A DNA stretch of 64,000 bases from Flavobacterium circumlabens. GTDB taxonomy: Bacteria; Bacteroidota; Bacteroidia; Flavobacteriales; Flavobacteriaceae. The stretch is taken from positions 124,001 through 188,000 of the forward strand of contig NZ_SLWA01000009.1 in the NCBI RefSeq assembly GCF_004345565.1. Direction: 5' to 3'. Every line of letters begins with the position of its first letter. The stretch's first letter is position 1. The notes beneath the pieces are model-generated. The model did no database searches and was not told the DNA's origin. It worked only from the letters and a program-made list of their open reading frames with translations. Both the position numbers and the translations under genes were made by a program. Shown here piece by piece: positions 1-8,210 of the stretch.

Positions 1-2101
1 ATCCGTTTAATCCATTGTTTGCCAAAGGATCTCCCGCTGCTGAAACCTGTGCTGCAGTAAGGTTGTTTTTGTCGTAACTTCCGTAACCTACGCCATCATT
101 GTAATAGGCATATCCTAACCAGGCAAATGGAATTCTCCCTGTAAATACGCCTGATCCGCCTCTTACAACAAGTGTTTTGTCTTCGTCTACATTATACGTA
201 AATCCTATTCTTGGAGAAACTAAAGCAGTACTGAAAAAGTTGTTTTTAATCTGGTTCAATGGCGTATAACTGTACGTTGTACCATAATTAGGATCGGCAG
301 GAGAGTTTTGCACTTGTGCACTCAGATTTGGTTTTGTAGGCAAATCGGTGTAATCTACTCTCACACCCGGAGTAACTTTTAATTTGTTACCAATTCTGAT
401 TTCATCCTGTACATAAAAACTATAAAGGTTTACTTTGAATTTAGCATACGGGTCATTAAAAATTTCATCTCTGGTAGAACCGTCAAACGGATACGTTCCA
501 CGGACACGAGAAGGTAATTTATTGTAGAAATCTGCCAGGGATTTATATGAAACTCTTCCGTTTAGGGCATTTACGAATCCGTAATTGATGTCGTAGAACT
601 CATTGTGCGTACCAAACAACAAAGTATGGTTTCCGGTTTTGTAAGTTAGGTTGTCTGTGATTTCAGCCGTATTTTGTTTCATATTAAAAACAGTGGCTTC
701 ACGGTCGTTTCCTAAGAAAATAGTACCTCCGTTATATCCAATTTCTGTCTGGGGAAACATAATATTGCCTGATTTTGGATCACGATAATCTTTAATGGCT
801 GAATAACTGGCAATAAAGGAGTTCGACCATTGGCTGTTGAAATGGCTTTTTAATTCTAAAACGGTACTGATGGATTGGTTTTTCTGCGTAAAATCCATAC
901 TTGAAAACCTGAAATTTGCTGCATCACGCTCTAAGTTTGACGTTTCAGAGATAACAGTATTGTTTCTTAACGATAGGGAATGTTTGTCATTAATTTTCCA
1001 GTCTAATTTATTGAAGAATTTCTGGCTTTTTGCAAAGTTGTTGTAGGCACCATAACTTCCCGGGTCAAATCCGTAATTTGTTTTAACGAAATTCGAAATT
1101 TGTTCTGCTGTAGCGTTATCTACCAATGAAGTAAGTTTTCCGGCAGAATTGGTCTGTCCTGCATTGTAAAATAACGGATCAGTTCGCTCTGCATATTCCA
1201 TATTGGTAAAGAAGAATAATTTGTCTTTTATAATTGGCAAACCCAATCGGAAACCCACTTGGTAATCACCAAAAGAATTGGGCATCTTAGAACCGTCACC
1301 AGCGTTATTCGGGCCTGTAATGGCTGCACTTCGGCCATAACTGTAAATAGAGCCGCTCACTGTATTGGTACCGCTGCGGGTTACGGCATTGACGCTTCCT
1401 CCTAAAAAGTTTCCTAATTTAATATCGTAAGGAGCAATATAAACCTGAATATCCTGTATCGCATCCAAACTTATCGAATTGGAACGTGTGCTGCTTCCCG
1501 GCATACCTGAAGTTCCGGATTGCCCACCTAAAGACGGACTAAATCCAATAGCATCATTGTTTATTGAACCGTCAATGGTTACGTTATTGTATCTGAAATT
1601 GGTTCCTGCGAAAGAGTTGTTGGAACTTTGCGGAACCAGTTTGGTAACATCCTGAATCCCTCTGTTGATTAACGGAAGACCATTTACCTGCTTTTCGTTA
1701 ATATTGGTTCCGTTATTTTTAGAAGAAGGTTTAGAACTGGTAATCACAACTTCTTCCAATACATTATTGTCTGCTTTCGCAACTACGATTGTTGGTAAAT
1801 CATTATCACCAAGGGCTAAAAATATTTGTGCGTTGGAGTAATCTTTGGTATCCTTACTTTTAATTTCCAGTTCGTAAGGTCCGCCGGCATTTAAATTTTC
1901 GAAACTAAACCTACCTTGTTTATCTGTTACAGCTCTGTAAACGGAGTTGGTAGGTAAATGTGTTAATGTAACCTCGGCATCAGTAAGAACGCTTGTACCA
2001 TCATTAACTTTTGCAGATAAGGACGAGGTTGTAATTTGAGCAAAAATGTTCCCCATAACAAGAAGCATTAAAGCCGAAAAAAAGAGTTTTAGTTTTGTCA
2101 T
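1..2101 (-). CDS. TonB-dependent receptor, Oar-like (partial, C-terminus outside window)
   Basis: This outer-membrane active transporter reads without a stop from an ATG at 2099-2101 (minus strand) to the window edge, so only the N-terminal 700 residues are seen. It opens with a signal peptide (MTKLKLFFSALMLLVMGNIF, then AQ). A carboxypeptidase-regulatory-like beta-sandwich follows at about residues 25-110, then a plug domain with the typical stretch VEEVVIT-like NVLEEVVITSS and 'NGLPLINRGIQDV'. The remainder is beta-barrel with many aromatic and Asn residues. The internal text 'SIYSYGRSAAITGPNN' and 'LFFFTNMEYAERTDPL' is typical of the large Oar/CarboxypepD_reg receptor class rather than of SusC. 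No SusD partner lies upstream. Substrate cannot be told from sequence. Confidence 0.88.
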   Translation of the reverse strand, partial: MTKLKLFFSALMLLVMGNIFAQITTSSLSAKVNDGTSVLTDAEVTLTHLPTNSVYRAVTDKQGRFSFENLNAGGPYELEIKSKDTKDYSNAQIFLALGDNDLPTIVVAKADNNVLEEVVITSSKPSSKNNGTNINEKQVNGLPLINRGIQDVTKLVPQSSNNSFAGTNFRYNNVTIDGSINNDAIGFSPSLGGQSGTSGMPGSSTRSNSISLDAIQDIQVYIAPYDIKLGNFLGGSVNAVTRSGTNTVSGSIYSYGRSAAITGPNNAGDGSKMPNSFGDYQVGFRLGLPIIKDKLFFFTNMEYAERTDPLFYNAGQTNSAGKLTSLVDNATAEQISNFVKTNYGFDPGSYGAYNNFAKSQKFFNKLDWKINDKHSLSLRNNTVISETSNLERDAANFRFSSMDFTQKNQSISTVLELKSHFNSQWSNSFIASYSAIKDYRDPKSGNIMFPQTEIGYNGGTIFLGNDREATVFNMKQNTAEITDNLTYKTGNHTLLFGTHNEFYDINYGFVNALNGRVSYKSLADFYNKLPSRVRGTYPFDGSTRDEIFNDPYAKFKVNLYSFYVQDEIRIGNKLKVTPGVRVDYTDLPTKPNLSAQVQNSPADPNYGTTYSYTPLNQIKNNFFSTALVSPRIGFTYNVDEDKTLVVRGGSGVFTGRIPFAWLGYAYYNDGVGYGSYDKNNLTAAQVSAAGDPLANNGLNG

Positions 2102-2410
2102 GTTATTTTAGTTTTTATTTGACAAAGAAACTGCCTTTGTTTCGATCCCATTTAACGCTTTTGTTAACTTAAAATCATAAAACAATTTAGTGTTATCTTA
2201 AAATTAGGAACGTGTTATTTATATGCAATTTATTTAACTCTTTAAAACCAATCACTTGTGTAAAATTCTAAAAATAAGTAGATTAGAGTTGTATTTAAAG
2301 TAGATTAAAAAAAGATTAGAATGTTAAGCCATTGTTACCGATTGCAAAAACAGATAACCTTAATATTCACGTTACAATTCAGAAAATGGAATTCTTTGCT
2401 GTATGATGAA

Positions 2411-2530
2411 TAGTCTCCAACTTTAGTTGGATGGAAAATAAAGTAGGATAGAAAGGCTTTAGCCTAATGATCAGTTTGGCTAAAGCCTCTTTCTTTTCCG
2501 TTTTTAACCTCCAGCTAAAGCCGGAGACTA
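2411..2530. repeat. Nested REP-like palindromic element
   Basis: This 120-bp element has outer arms tagtctccaactttagttgg (2411-2430) and ccagctaaagccggagacta (2511-2530) that pair with three mismatches. An inner perfect inverted repeat aggctttagcc / ggctaaagcct lies at 2454-2464 and 2478-2488. All four arms share a CTTTAG/CTAAAG core that is itself nearly palindromic. It sits between the divergent starts/ends of the TonB receptor and the histidine kinase, in about 540 bp without genes. The rest of that gap shows nothing recognisable. It may be a REP/BIME-type repeat or a terminator structure; the repeat reading is inferred from its architecture. Confidence 0.7.
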
Positions 2531-2647
2531 CTTAAATATTTTTTCCACAGATTCTGAAAGCTTTATTTTTTAATCTGTTTAATCCTTTTGATCTGTGGCT
2601 ATTATTTAAAAACATAGCTTTTAGTAAATATTCAATACGTTTATTCT

Positions 2648-4015
2648 CTAAGGAAATATTAGAGAGAAGGAAGTTCCTTTTCCGAGTTCAGAATCTACGA
2701 TTAACTGAATATCGTGAAGTTTGAGAATTTGCGTGGTGATAAAGAGACCCAATCCCTGTCCCTGAATATGACGTGTATGATCGCTTCTGAAAAAGAGGTT
2801 GAAAATAGATTGCTGATCATTTTCTGAGATTCCGGGTCCCTGATCTGTAATTTTGATGACCAGTTTACCTTCTTTCGAAAGAGCAGCAACGGCCACTTGT
2901 TCCGGAAATGAAAATTTTATGGCATTGTCTAAAATATTATACAACGCAATAAAAAGCATGTGTTTATTGGCGTAAACAGAAAGTAAATCTTCATGCTCTG
3001 CAATCGCGTTCAGGTCTACCGAAACTTTAGCTTCCGGATATTCAATCGCTTTCTTTTCGAGAACATTCCATAATATTTCGTCTATTCTGACCGTTTCCAT
3101 TTGTTGCGGTTCTGAAAGCTCCAGTCCGGATAAAACCAAAAGTCCTTCGAGAGTTGCTTTGAGATGTAAAGTATCTTTTCGAAGTGATTTTAATATTTCT
3201 TCGTATTGTTCGTTTGTTCTGGGTTGCTGCAACGAGACATCAAGGTCTCCAATAATAATAGTGAGCGGCGTTTTTAATTCGTGAGACGCATTTTTCAAAA
3301 AGTTATTCTGAATCATGATTCCGCTTTCTAATCTTTCTAACAGATAATTAAAAGTAGTAACTAATTCCTTGATTTCGTCTTTGTCGCTGGTTTGCGGTAC
3401 TTCTAATCTCGAATGCAGGTTTTCGGTTGTTATCGTATTTACTTTCGCAATAACGTCTGTAAAAGGACGGAAAGTCTGTCTGGCTAAAAACGTTCCTAAA
3501 AGATAATTTAAAGGAATTCCCGCCAGGTAAAACAAAATAAACATAAGACCAAGCATCTCCAGTTGTCGGTTACCGGTGCGATCGATTCCTGAAACCACAA
3601 TGATAAAGTCGCCCTGATTGTCCTTATAAAATAGTCCAACAAATTGTCTGTGGTTAATTGTAAAGGTTAGGATTTTGTTTTTTGTGATCGCATTTAAATA
3701 GTGGTCACTTAAAGGGATGTCAATATTATCCTGTACAAAAAGGTTTTTGGTTTTGGCGTCATAAACCCGTATCGATTCGTTATTGATTCTGTTGTACTGA
3801 AGTTCAATCTGACGGTAACGTTCACTGCTAATTTCTTTGATCTCATCTTTTTCAAAATAAAAAAGTGCGGTTGTCATGGCATGATCTTCCAGATTATCAA
3901 AGTACAGATCTTTCATATGACTTCTGAACAGCAGAAAAGACCCAGCCATAAGAAGCCCGGCTATAAAAGCAAACAGCAAAGTAGAATTAACCGCTAACTT
4001 ATTCTTAAGATTCAT
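2648..4015 (-). CDS. Sensor histidine kinase (OmpR-partner type)
   Basis: This 455-residue membrane kinase should sense an envelope signal and phosphorylate the regulator encoded just upstream. Two transmembrane segments (about 10-30 and 155-177) flank a periplasmic sensor loop with no recognised fold. A HAMP-like linker follows at about 178-230. The H-box is NFLKNASHELKTPLT with phosphoacceptor His245. The ATPase part holds an N box (YNILDNAIKFSF), G1 (DQGPGI) and G2 (GQGLGLF). Its start overlaps the end of the response regulator gene by 11 bases, so the two are one operon with likely translational coupling. The signal sensed is unknown; the architecture resembles copper/heavy-metal CusS-like kinases only in general layout. 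Confidence 0.92.
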   Translation of the reverse strand: MNLKNKLAVNSTLLFAFIAGLLMAGSFLLFRSHMKDLYFDNLEDHAMTTALFYFEKDEIKEISSERYRQIELQYNRINNESIRVYDAKTKNLFVQDNIDIPLSDHYLNAITKNKILTFTINHRQFVGLFYKDNQGDFIIVVSGIDRTGNRQLEMLGLMFILFYLAGIPLNYLLGTFLARQTFRPFTDVIAKVNTITTENLHSRLEVPQTSDKDEIKELVTTFNYLLERLESGIMIQNNFLKNASHELKTPLTIIIGDLDVSLQQPRTNEQYEEILKSLRKDTLHLKATLEGLLVLSGLELSEPQQMETVRIDEILWNVLEKKAIEYPEAKVSVDLNAIAEHEDLLSVYANKHMLFIALYNILDNAIKFSFPEQVAVAALSKEGKLVIKITDQGPGISENDQQSIFNLFFRSDHTRHIQGQGLGLFITTQILKLHDIQLIVDSELGKGTSFSLIFP

Positions 4016-4697
4016 AACTCTTTTGTTTGAGCATATATCCTGTTCCTTTAATGGTATGAATGAGCGGAGTGGGGAAGTTCTTGTCTATTTTGTTTCGCAA
4101 ATAGTTAATGTAAACATCTACGGTGTTTGATGTAGTGTCAAAATCAATATTCCAAACTGCTTGTGCAATCTCAATTGGGGATAAGGCTTTCTCGCGGTTT
4201 TTCATAAAAAAGATCAGAAGCTTGAGTTCTCTTGACGAAAGATTTAATTCTTTTCCGTCTCTGGAAGCACTTTGTTCTTTCATGTTAATTTCGACTCCGG
4301 CATATGACTGAAAATCCAGAATTCCGCTGCTAAATTCCGCACGCTGAAGCTGCGCATTTATCCGTGCCAGCAATTCCTCAAACAAAAAAGGCTTGGCCAG
4401 ATAATCATCGGCTCCCGCCTGTAAACCTTTTACTTTTTCCTGCGGCGTATCGAGTGCGCTTAGAATAAGTATCGGAACAATTATTTTTCTGCTTCTTAAA
4501 ACTTCACAAACCTCAAATCCTGTAATGTCCGGAAGCATGATGTCGAGAATAATAAGATTGTACTCGTTCTCCATAACCTCTTTTATGGCTTCAAAACCTT
4601 TTGTGATCGTCTTGACTTCATAAAGATGTTCTTCAAGTCCTCTTGTAATAAAAGATGCGACTCTCGGATCGTCTTCCACTAATAATACTTTATTCAT
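4005..4697 (-). CDS. OmpR/PhoB-family response regulator
   Basis: This 230-residue DNA-binding regulator is paired with the kinase that overlaps its 3' end. The receiver domain (1-120) has the acidic pair Asp9-Asp10, phosphoacceptor Asp52 in LIILDIMLPD, and the Lys of YLAKPF near residue 103. The C-terminal winged helix (about 130-226) carries the usual LSSRELKLLIFFMKN and VDVYINYLRNKID signatures of the Trans_reg_C family. It is the first gene of the two-gene operon on the minus strand. About 220 bp without genes separates it from the ChrB-AraC gene transcribed the other way, so its promoter lies there. Targets cannot be told from the sequence. Confidence 0.95.
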   Translation of the reverse strand: MNKVLLVEDDPRVASFITRGLEEHLYEVKTITKGFEAIKEVMENEYNLIILDIMLPDITGFEVCEVLRSRKIIVPILILSALDTPQEKVKGLQAGADDYLAKPFLFEELLARINAQLQRAEFSSGILDFQSYAGVEINMKEQSASRDGKELNLSSRELKLLIFFMKNREKALSPIEIAQAVWNIDFDTTSNTVDVYINYLRNKIDKNFPTPLIHTIKGTGYMLKQKSYES

Positions 4698-4929
4698 AAG
4701 TGAATAGAATTGGAGTGTTTACTACTATAAAATTTATCCTTAATCATCTTCTATCAGAAAGGTTATAAAAACAGACGGTCAAATTTGAAAACAAAAGTAA
4801 TAAGAAAAGTCCTGACAGTGCTGTAAAAAAAGTTTTTCATTTAAAAGAATGGCTTTTATAGCAGTGCGATTAAAGTTTACAGGAATACGGAAATTATAGT
4901 TTGAAACCTAAATAAATGGAGATTAGCGC

Positions 4930-4937
4930 TATATTTG
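4930..4937 (+). promoter_or_regulatory. Candidate -7 box (TATATTTG) for the ChrB_C-AraC gene
   Basis: An exact match to the Bacteroidota TAnnTTTG -7 element lies 30 bp before the ATG at 4967. A TTG that could serve as the -33 element is at 4901-4903, but the spacing of about 26 bases is longer than usual. If real, transcription would begin near 4944, inside the longer possible reading frame, which argues for the downstream ATG. Confidence 0.4.
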
Positions 4938-4966
4938 AAAAGCAAAATTCCAATATATTATTTCCA

Positions 4967-5833
4967 ATGAAATGGATTACAAGAGAAAGGCCAAAAATAG
5001 ATCGAATTGCATGTCCATGGCTTATTAGCAAATTTGTCGACAGCGAGGCCGAATTTATTTATGTTCCCTATGCTGCTGTGGGAGATAAAGCTGCCGAATT
5101 AAATGCAATACCTTTTGATATTCCAAATGTGGAATATACGCATTACGATGGCGAAACTACCTTTGACTATATTGTAAAAAAACATCAGATCGATGATCCT
5201 GCTATTGCAATAATAGCCGGAATTGTTCGCGGAGCAGACACAGACAGACATGATATTTCCCGGGAATCGGCAGGACTTTGGGCTATTTCGGCGGGACTTT
5301 CCTATAATATTACTGATGATTCTAAATTATTGGAAACGGGCATGATTCTCTATGACGCGTTGTACAGCTGGGCTACCCATTTATACCAGCAGAATCATTT
5401 ACAAAACAGCCCTTTTGAAAATTTGCTGCATGAGGTCTATAATAAATTCTTAAAAGATAAAAAACCTGCAAACAAAACCCCTTCGTGGGTTAAAGACTTA
5501 AAAGAAATTATTCAGGATCAGATTGACACTCAGTTTTCTTTTGATCTGAAGAAAATTTCAAATGAACTGGATTTAAATCCATCATATCTGTCAAGGGAAT
5601 TTTCCAAGTACTTTGAAGATTTAAATTTTGGCGATTATGTTCGAAAACTTCGCATAGAAAAAGCCATTAGCCTGATTGAAAATTCGACTTATACATTAAC
5701 CGAAATAGCCTATATGACAGGCTTTTCAGATCAAAGTCATTTTACGAGAATTTTTAAACTGCACACCGGAAAAAACCCGTCTTCCTACAGAAGAAAAATT
5801 CAAAAAAGTAATCCAGATACAAAAGGTAAATAG
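4967..5833 (+). CDS. ChrB_C (chromate resistance) domain fused to AraC-type DNA-binding domain
   Basis: The first half begins MKWITRERPKIDRIACPWLI and continues with AEFIYVPY and ARGADTDRHDIS-like text (IVRGADTDRHDI), which is the ChrB C-terminal domain found in chromate-resistance proteins. The second half (about 180-280) is an AraC helix-turn-helix pair: LDLNPSYLSREFSKYF, then ISLIENSTYTLTEIAYMTGF and DQSHFTRIFKLHTGKNPSSYR. An in-frame ATG at 4916 would add 17 residues unlike the family, and a -7 box lies inside them, so the start at 4967 is preferred. In ChrB the regulatory part is elsewhere, so this is probably a sensor-regulator fusion responding to a metal or oxidant. No chrA transporter is next to it. 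The ligand is inferred, not shown. Confidence 0.8.
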   Translation: MKWITRERPKIDRIACPWLISKFVDSEAEFIYVPYAAVGDKAAELNAIPFDIPNVEYTHYDGETTFDYIVKKHQIDDPAIAIIAGIVRGADTDRHDISRESAGLWAISAGLSYNITDDSKLLETGMILYDALYSWATHLYQQNHLQNSPFENLLHEVYNKFLKDKKPANKTPSWVKDLKEIIQDQIDTQFSFDLKKISNELDLNPSYLSREFSKYFEDLNFGDYVRKLRIEKAISLIENSTYTLTEIAYMTGFSDQSHFTRIFKLHTGKNPSSYRRKIQKSNPDTKGK

Positions 5834-5892
5834 GATTCTATTTTTAGTAATCTTAGGCTTCTACTTTTGTTTTTATTCTAAAAATAAAAACA

Positions 5893-6390
5893 ATGTCCTT
5901 AAAATATACTTTTCTTTTTACGATACTGGTATCAGCCTTTACGGCCTTTTCGCAGACAACCTATCCAAAAATTACCGGATACTTCGGTATCATGCATCCG
6001 ATAGTCTCTTTTAATCGAGAGGAGACGACCGTAAATTTCAGGGATTATTATGCAGTTGGTTTTCCAACGGGAATTAACATCTGGAAAAGTGAAAAGATCG
6101 GTTTTTCTTTTGAAATAGTACCTAACATCAAGGATGATCAGGGTACTAGTAAAGTGACCAATTTATTATTTCATCCCGGAGTTCTTATTGCTTTGGGCAA
6201 CGGATATACCTTTGCCGGAAGACTGGCTTTTGAAACAAGTGGCAGATATGGTGTTACGCCTGTGTTTAACAAAACAATAAAGAAAAATGCCAGCAGCAGT
6301 TATTATATAGCTGTACCGCTTCCGGTTCGTTTTGGGAATGATCATCCGGGTACTTTTACAGTAGGTTTTCAATTTGGAATTGCTTTTTAA
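5893..6390 (+). CDS. Small secreted beta-rich protein, probably outer membrane
   Basis: This 165-residue protein has a clear signal peptide (MSLKYTFLFTILVSAFTAFS, cleaved before QTTYPKI). The mature part alternates hydrophobic and polar residues (YTFAGRLAFETSGRYGV, ending TVGFQFGIAF) and closes on an aromatic residue, as many small outer-membrane beta-barrels do. It follows the ChrB_C-AraC gene by about 60 bp on the same strand and may be co-transcribed with it or be its target. No named family was recognised. Confidence 0.7.
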   Translation: MSLKYTFLFTILVSAFTAFSQTTYPKITGYFGIMHPIVSFNREETTVNFRDYYAVGFPTGINIWKSEKIGFSFEIVPNIKDDQGTSKVTNLLFHPGVLIALGNGYTFAGRLAFETSGRYGVTPVFNKTIKKNASSSYYIAVPLPVRFGNDHPGTFTVGFQFGIAF

Positions 6391-6541
6391 AAGACTGAAA
6401 ATTAGTACCATGTTTTATTAGTATACCAAATCCAAAACAAAATTAAGCCTGACACTATTTCTGCGATAGGGCGGAAAACAAAACAACTTTATCACTACAA
6501 TAATAATCATTATACTTATTCTGGTAAATTCCCGCAATTTA

Positions 6542-7012
6542 TCAGGGATTATTAGCCATACGTTGAGCAATAACAAAAGCAATTCTTTTATTTTCAGCTT
6601 TAAAAGGTACTTTCTTTAGAGGATGTCCGGCATACAATTCGTATTTTGGAAGTGAGTCTCCTGAGAATGTTAAACGTTCCACCTGAATAATTTGATTGGG
6701 AATATTAGCACCGTACCATAGCGAATCTGCTTTCTGGCTCCAGGTCACTTCATACAATACAGCTCCCTCTGGGTAAGAACTATTTGCTTTGGTTGCGGCA
6801 TGCTGAAAAGCAATTGAATTACCATATAAAGTTGCCATGGCAGCCTCACGTGGATTAATAGAAAATGTGATAGGCGACAGTAACAGAGGATTTTCCGGCA
6901 GCTCATCTACTGCTGATACAGAAGCTTTTTCATTAAGGTTGTGTTTGTTATTTCGGTTACAGCCTGACAGTATAACGACAGAGACGATGAAAATATAGTG
7001 AAGTGGTTTCAT
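6542..7012 (-). CDS. Lipoprotein related to cytochrome P460, lacking a CxxCH haem site
   Basis: The protein starts with a lipoprotein signal (VVILSGC, acylated Cys17). It then shows the P460-like run of AMATLYGNSIAFQHA, YPEGAVLYEVTWSQKAD and IIQVERLTFSGDS. These align by eye with the C-terminal half of the protein encoded immediately upstream (SIAVKAIEEHQTNPWPDGAIFAKTAWKQK and FIQVEFMIKDA). The C-terminal CxxCH that binds haem in that protein is absent: the chain ends at 156 residues with no second cysteine. It starts only 2 bases after the stop of that gene, so the pair is an operon. A haem-free P460-fold partner or sensor is an inference. Confidence 0.75.
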   Translation of the reverse strand: MKPLHYIFIVSVVILSGCNRNNKHNLNEKASVSAVDELPENPLLLSPITFSINPREAAMATLYGNSIAFQHAATKANSSYPEGAVLYEVTWSQKADSLWYGANIPNQIIQVERLTFSGDSLPKYELYAGHPLKKVPFKAENKRIAFVIAQRMANNP

Positions 7013-7014
7013 AT

Positions 7015-7995
7015 TTATTTACTTTTAGTGTAGATATTAAATGTATTGGAATCAAGATGCAAAGGAGTAGTAAAAACATAATCATTATTTTTAACGGGAT
7101 TATGACAGGCGATGCACTCCTGATCAAAGTTGGCGTTATCTCCATACGGCTTTAGATTATTCCCTTTCCATCTTGCCCATCCCCATCCTTTTGTTGATTT
7201 ATATTTTTTGGCATCTTTGATCATGAATTCGACCTGAATGAATTCTCCGGCAGATACAGTTCCGTCGGTTTCTGTTTTTTGTTTCCAGGCAGTTTTTGCA
7301 AAAATAGCACCATCGGGCCAGGGATTGGTCTGATGTTCTTCAATAGCTTTTACCGCAATGCTGTTTCCGAAAATAATACGCATGCTGACATTGTCAAAAC
7401 GGTCAGAAGTACTAACAGCTTTCCAATTTCTAAAATTAGGGATGTATGAAATTTTATTGGGCGAAGGCTTAACTTTAGAATAATCTGATATGGTATTATT
7501 CAATACTATATTGTCATTGTCCTTTGCATTAGAAGGAAGCGGTTTTTGAGGATTTGTTTTTCGGGCTGCTATTGATGTTACATAATTTTTTAGTACAGCT
7601 ACAGACCGATCGTCTAATTTTGCAGATGGATGAAGAGCTGTGTAACTTTTAAGCGGCATTTCACCCGACAGTATTTTGTTGAAAGCGTAAAAAAGTATCG
7701 AATTTTGCTTTTGCTTGTCTAAATCGTCCCAATTAGAAAAATTCAGTGCTTTTCGGCCATCCGTGATATGAGAACTAACTATAAAATTGGCAGGAGTTAT
7801 TTTGTCAAACCAGCTTAAATTTGTGGTATTGGAATGACAATCAAAACACGAGTTCCTTAAAATAGTATTCACTTCATCAGGAACATTTGTTAAGTTTTTT
7901 GTTGGGGTGCTATACTCAATTTCGGCAGGTTTCCAGAATTGTAAAGCAATAAATGCCAACAACATAATTACGATTATTTTAATTCCCTTTTTCAT
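7015..7995 (-). CDS. Haem-binding domain / cytochrome P460 fusion (dihaem c-type)
   Basis: This 326-residue protein is exported, with a single N-terminal membrane anchor (IIVIMLLAFIALQF, no clear cleavage site). The first module carries CFDCH (Cys50-His54) followed by NTTNLSWFDKITPANFIVSSHI and a 'GEMPLKSYTALHPSAKL' stretch, as in the Haem_bd family. The second module (about 190-326) is cytochrome P460-like and carries CIACH at 294-298, plus GWGWARWKG. Two covalent haems are therefore expected. It could act as a periplasmic electron-transfer or detoxification enzyme; P460 proteins oxidise hydroxylamine or bind NO, but that activity is not shown here. It is the first gene of a two-gene operon and faces a LytTR sensor gene across about 190 bp. 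Confidence 0.85.
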   Translation of the reverse strand: MKKGIKIIVIMLLAFIALQFWKPAEIEYSTPTKNLTNVPDEVNTILRNSCFDCHSNTTNLSWFDKITPANFIVSSHITDGRKALNFSNWDDLDKQKQNSILFYAFNKILSGEMPLKSYTALHPSAKLDDRSVAVLKNYVTSIAARKTNPQKPLPSNAKDNDNIVLNNTISDYSKVKPSPNKISYIPNFRNWKAVSTSDRFDNVSMRIIFGNSIAVKAIEEHQTNPWPDGAIFAKTAWKQKTETDGTVSAGEFIQVEFMIKDAKKYKSTKGWGWARWKGNNLKPYGDNANFDQECIACHNPVKNNDYVFTTPLHLDSNTFNIYTKSK

Positions 7996-8210
7996 TCGTT
8001 TTATTTTTAGAGATAATAGATTATGAAATCAAAATTAGAGATAATTCAAGTGTCGTAAATCCATTAACTCGTTCAAAGGGCATTTTTAGAGCTTAAAGCC
8101 GAATATTAAAAGCTAAATAAATTGTTTACTTTAGCCTTAAATGATAGATTTTCTACATTAGCTCCATTTTAAGAATTATAAAAACACATGAAAAAGCCCG
8201 GCTTTATATT

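Noticed and set aside
837..1046. Plus-strand ORF of 69 codons
   Set aside because: Lies wholly antisense to the TonB receptor gene and has no features of its own.
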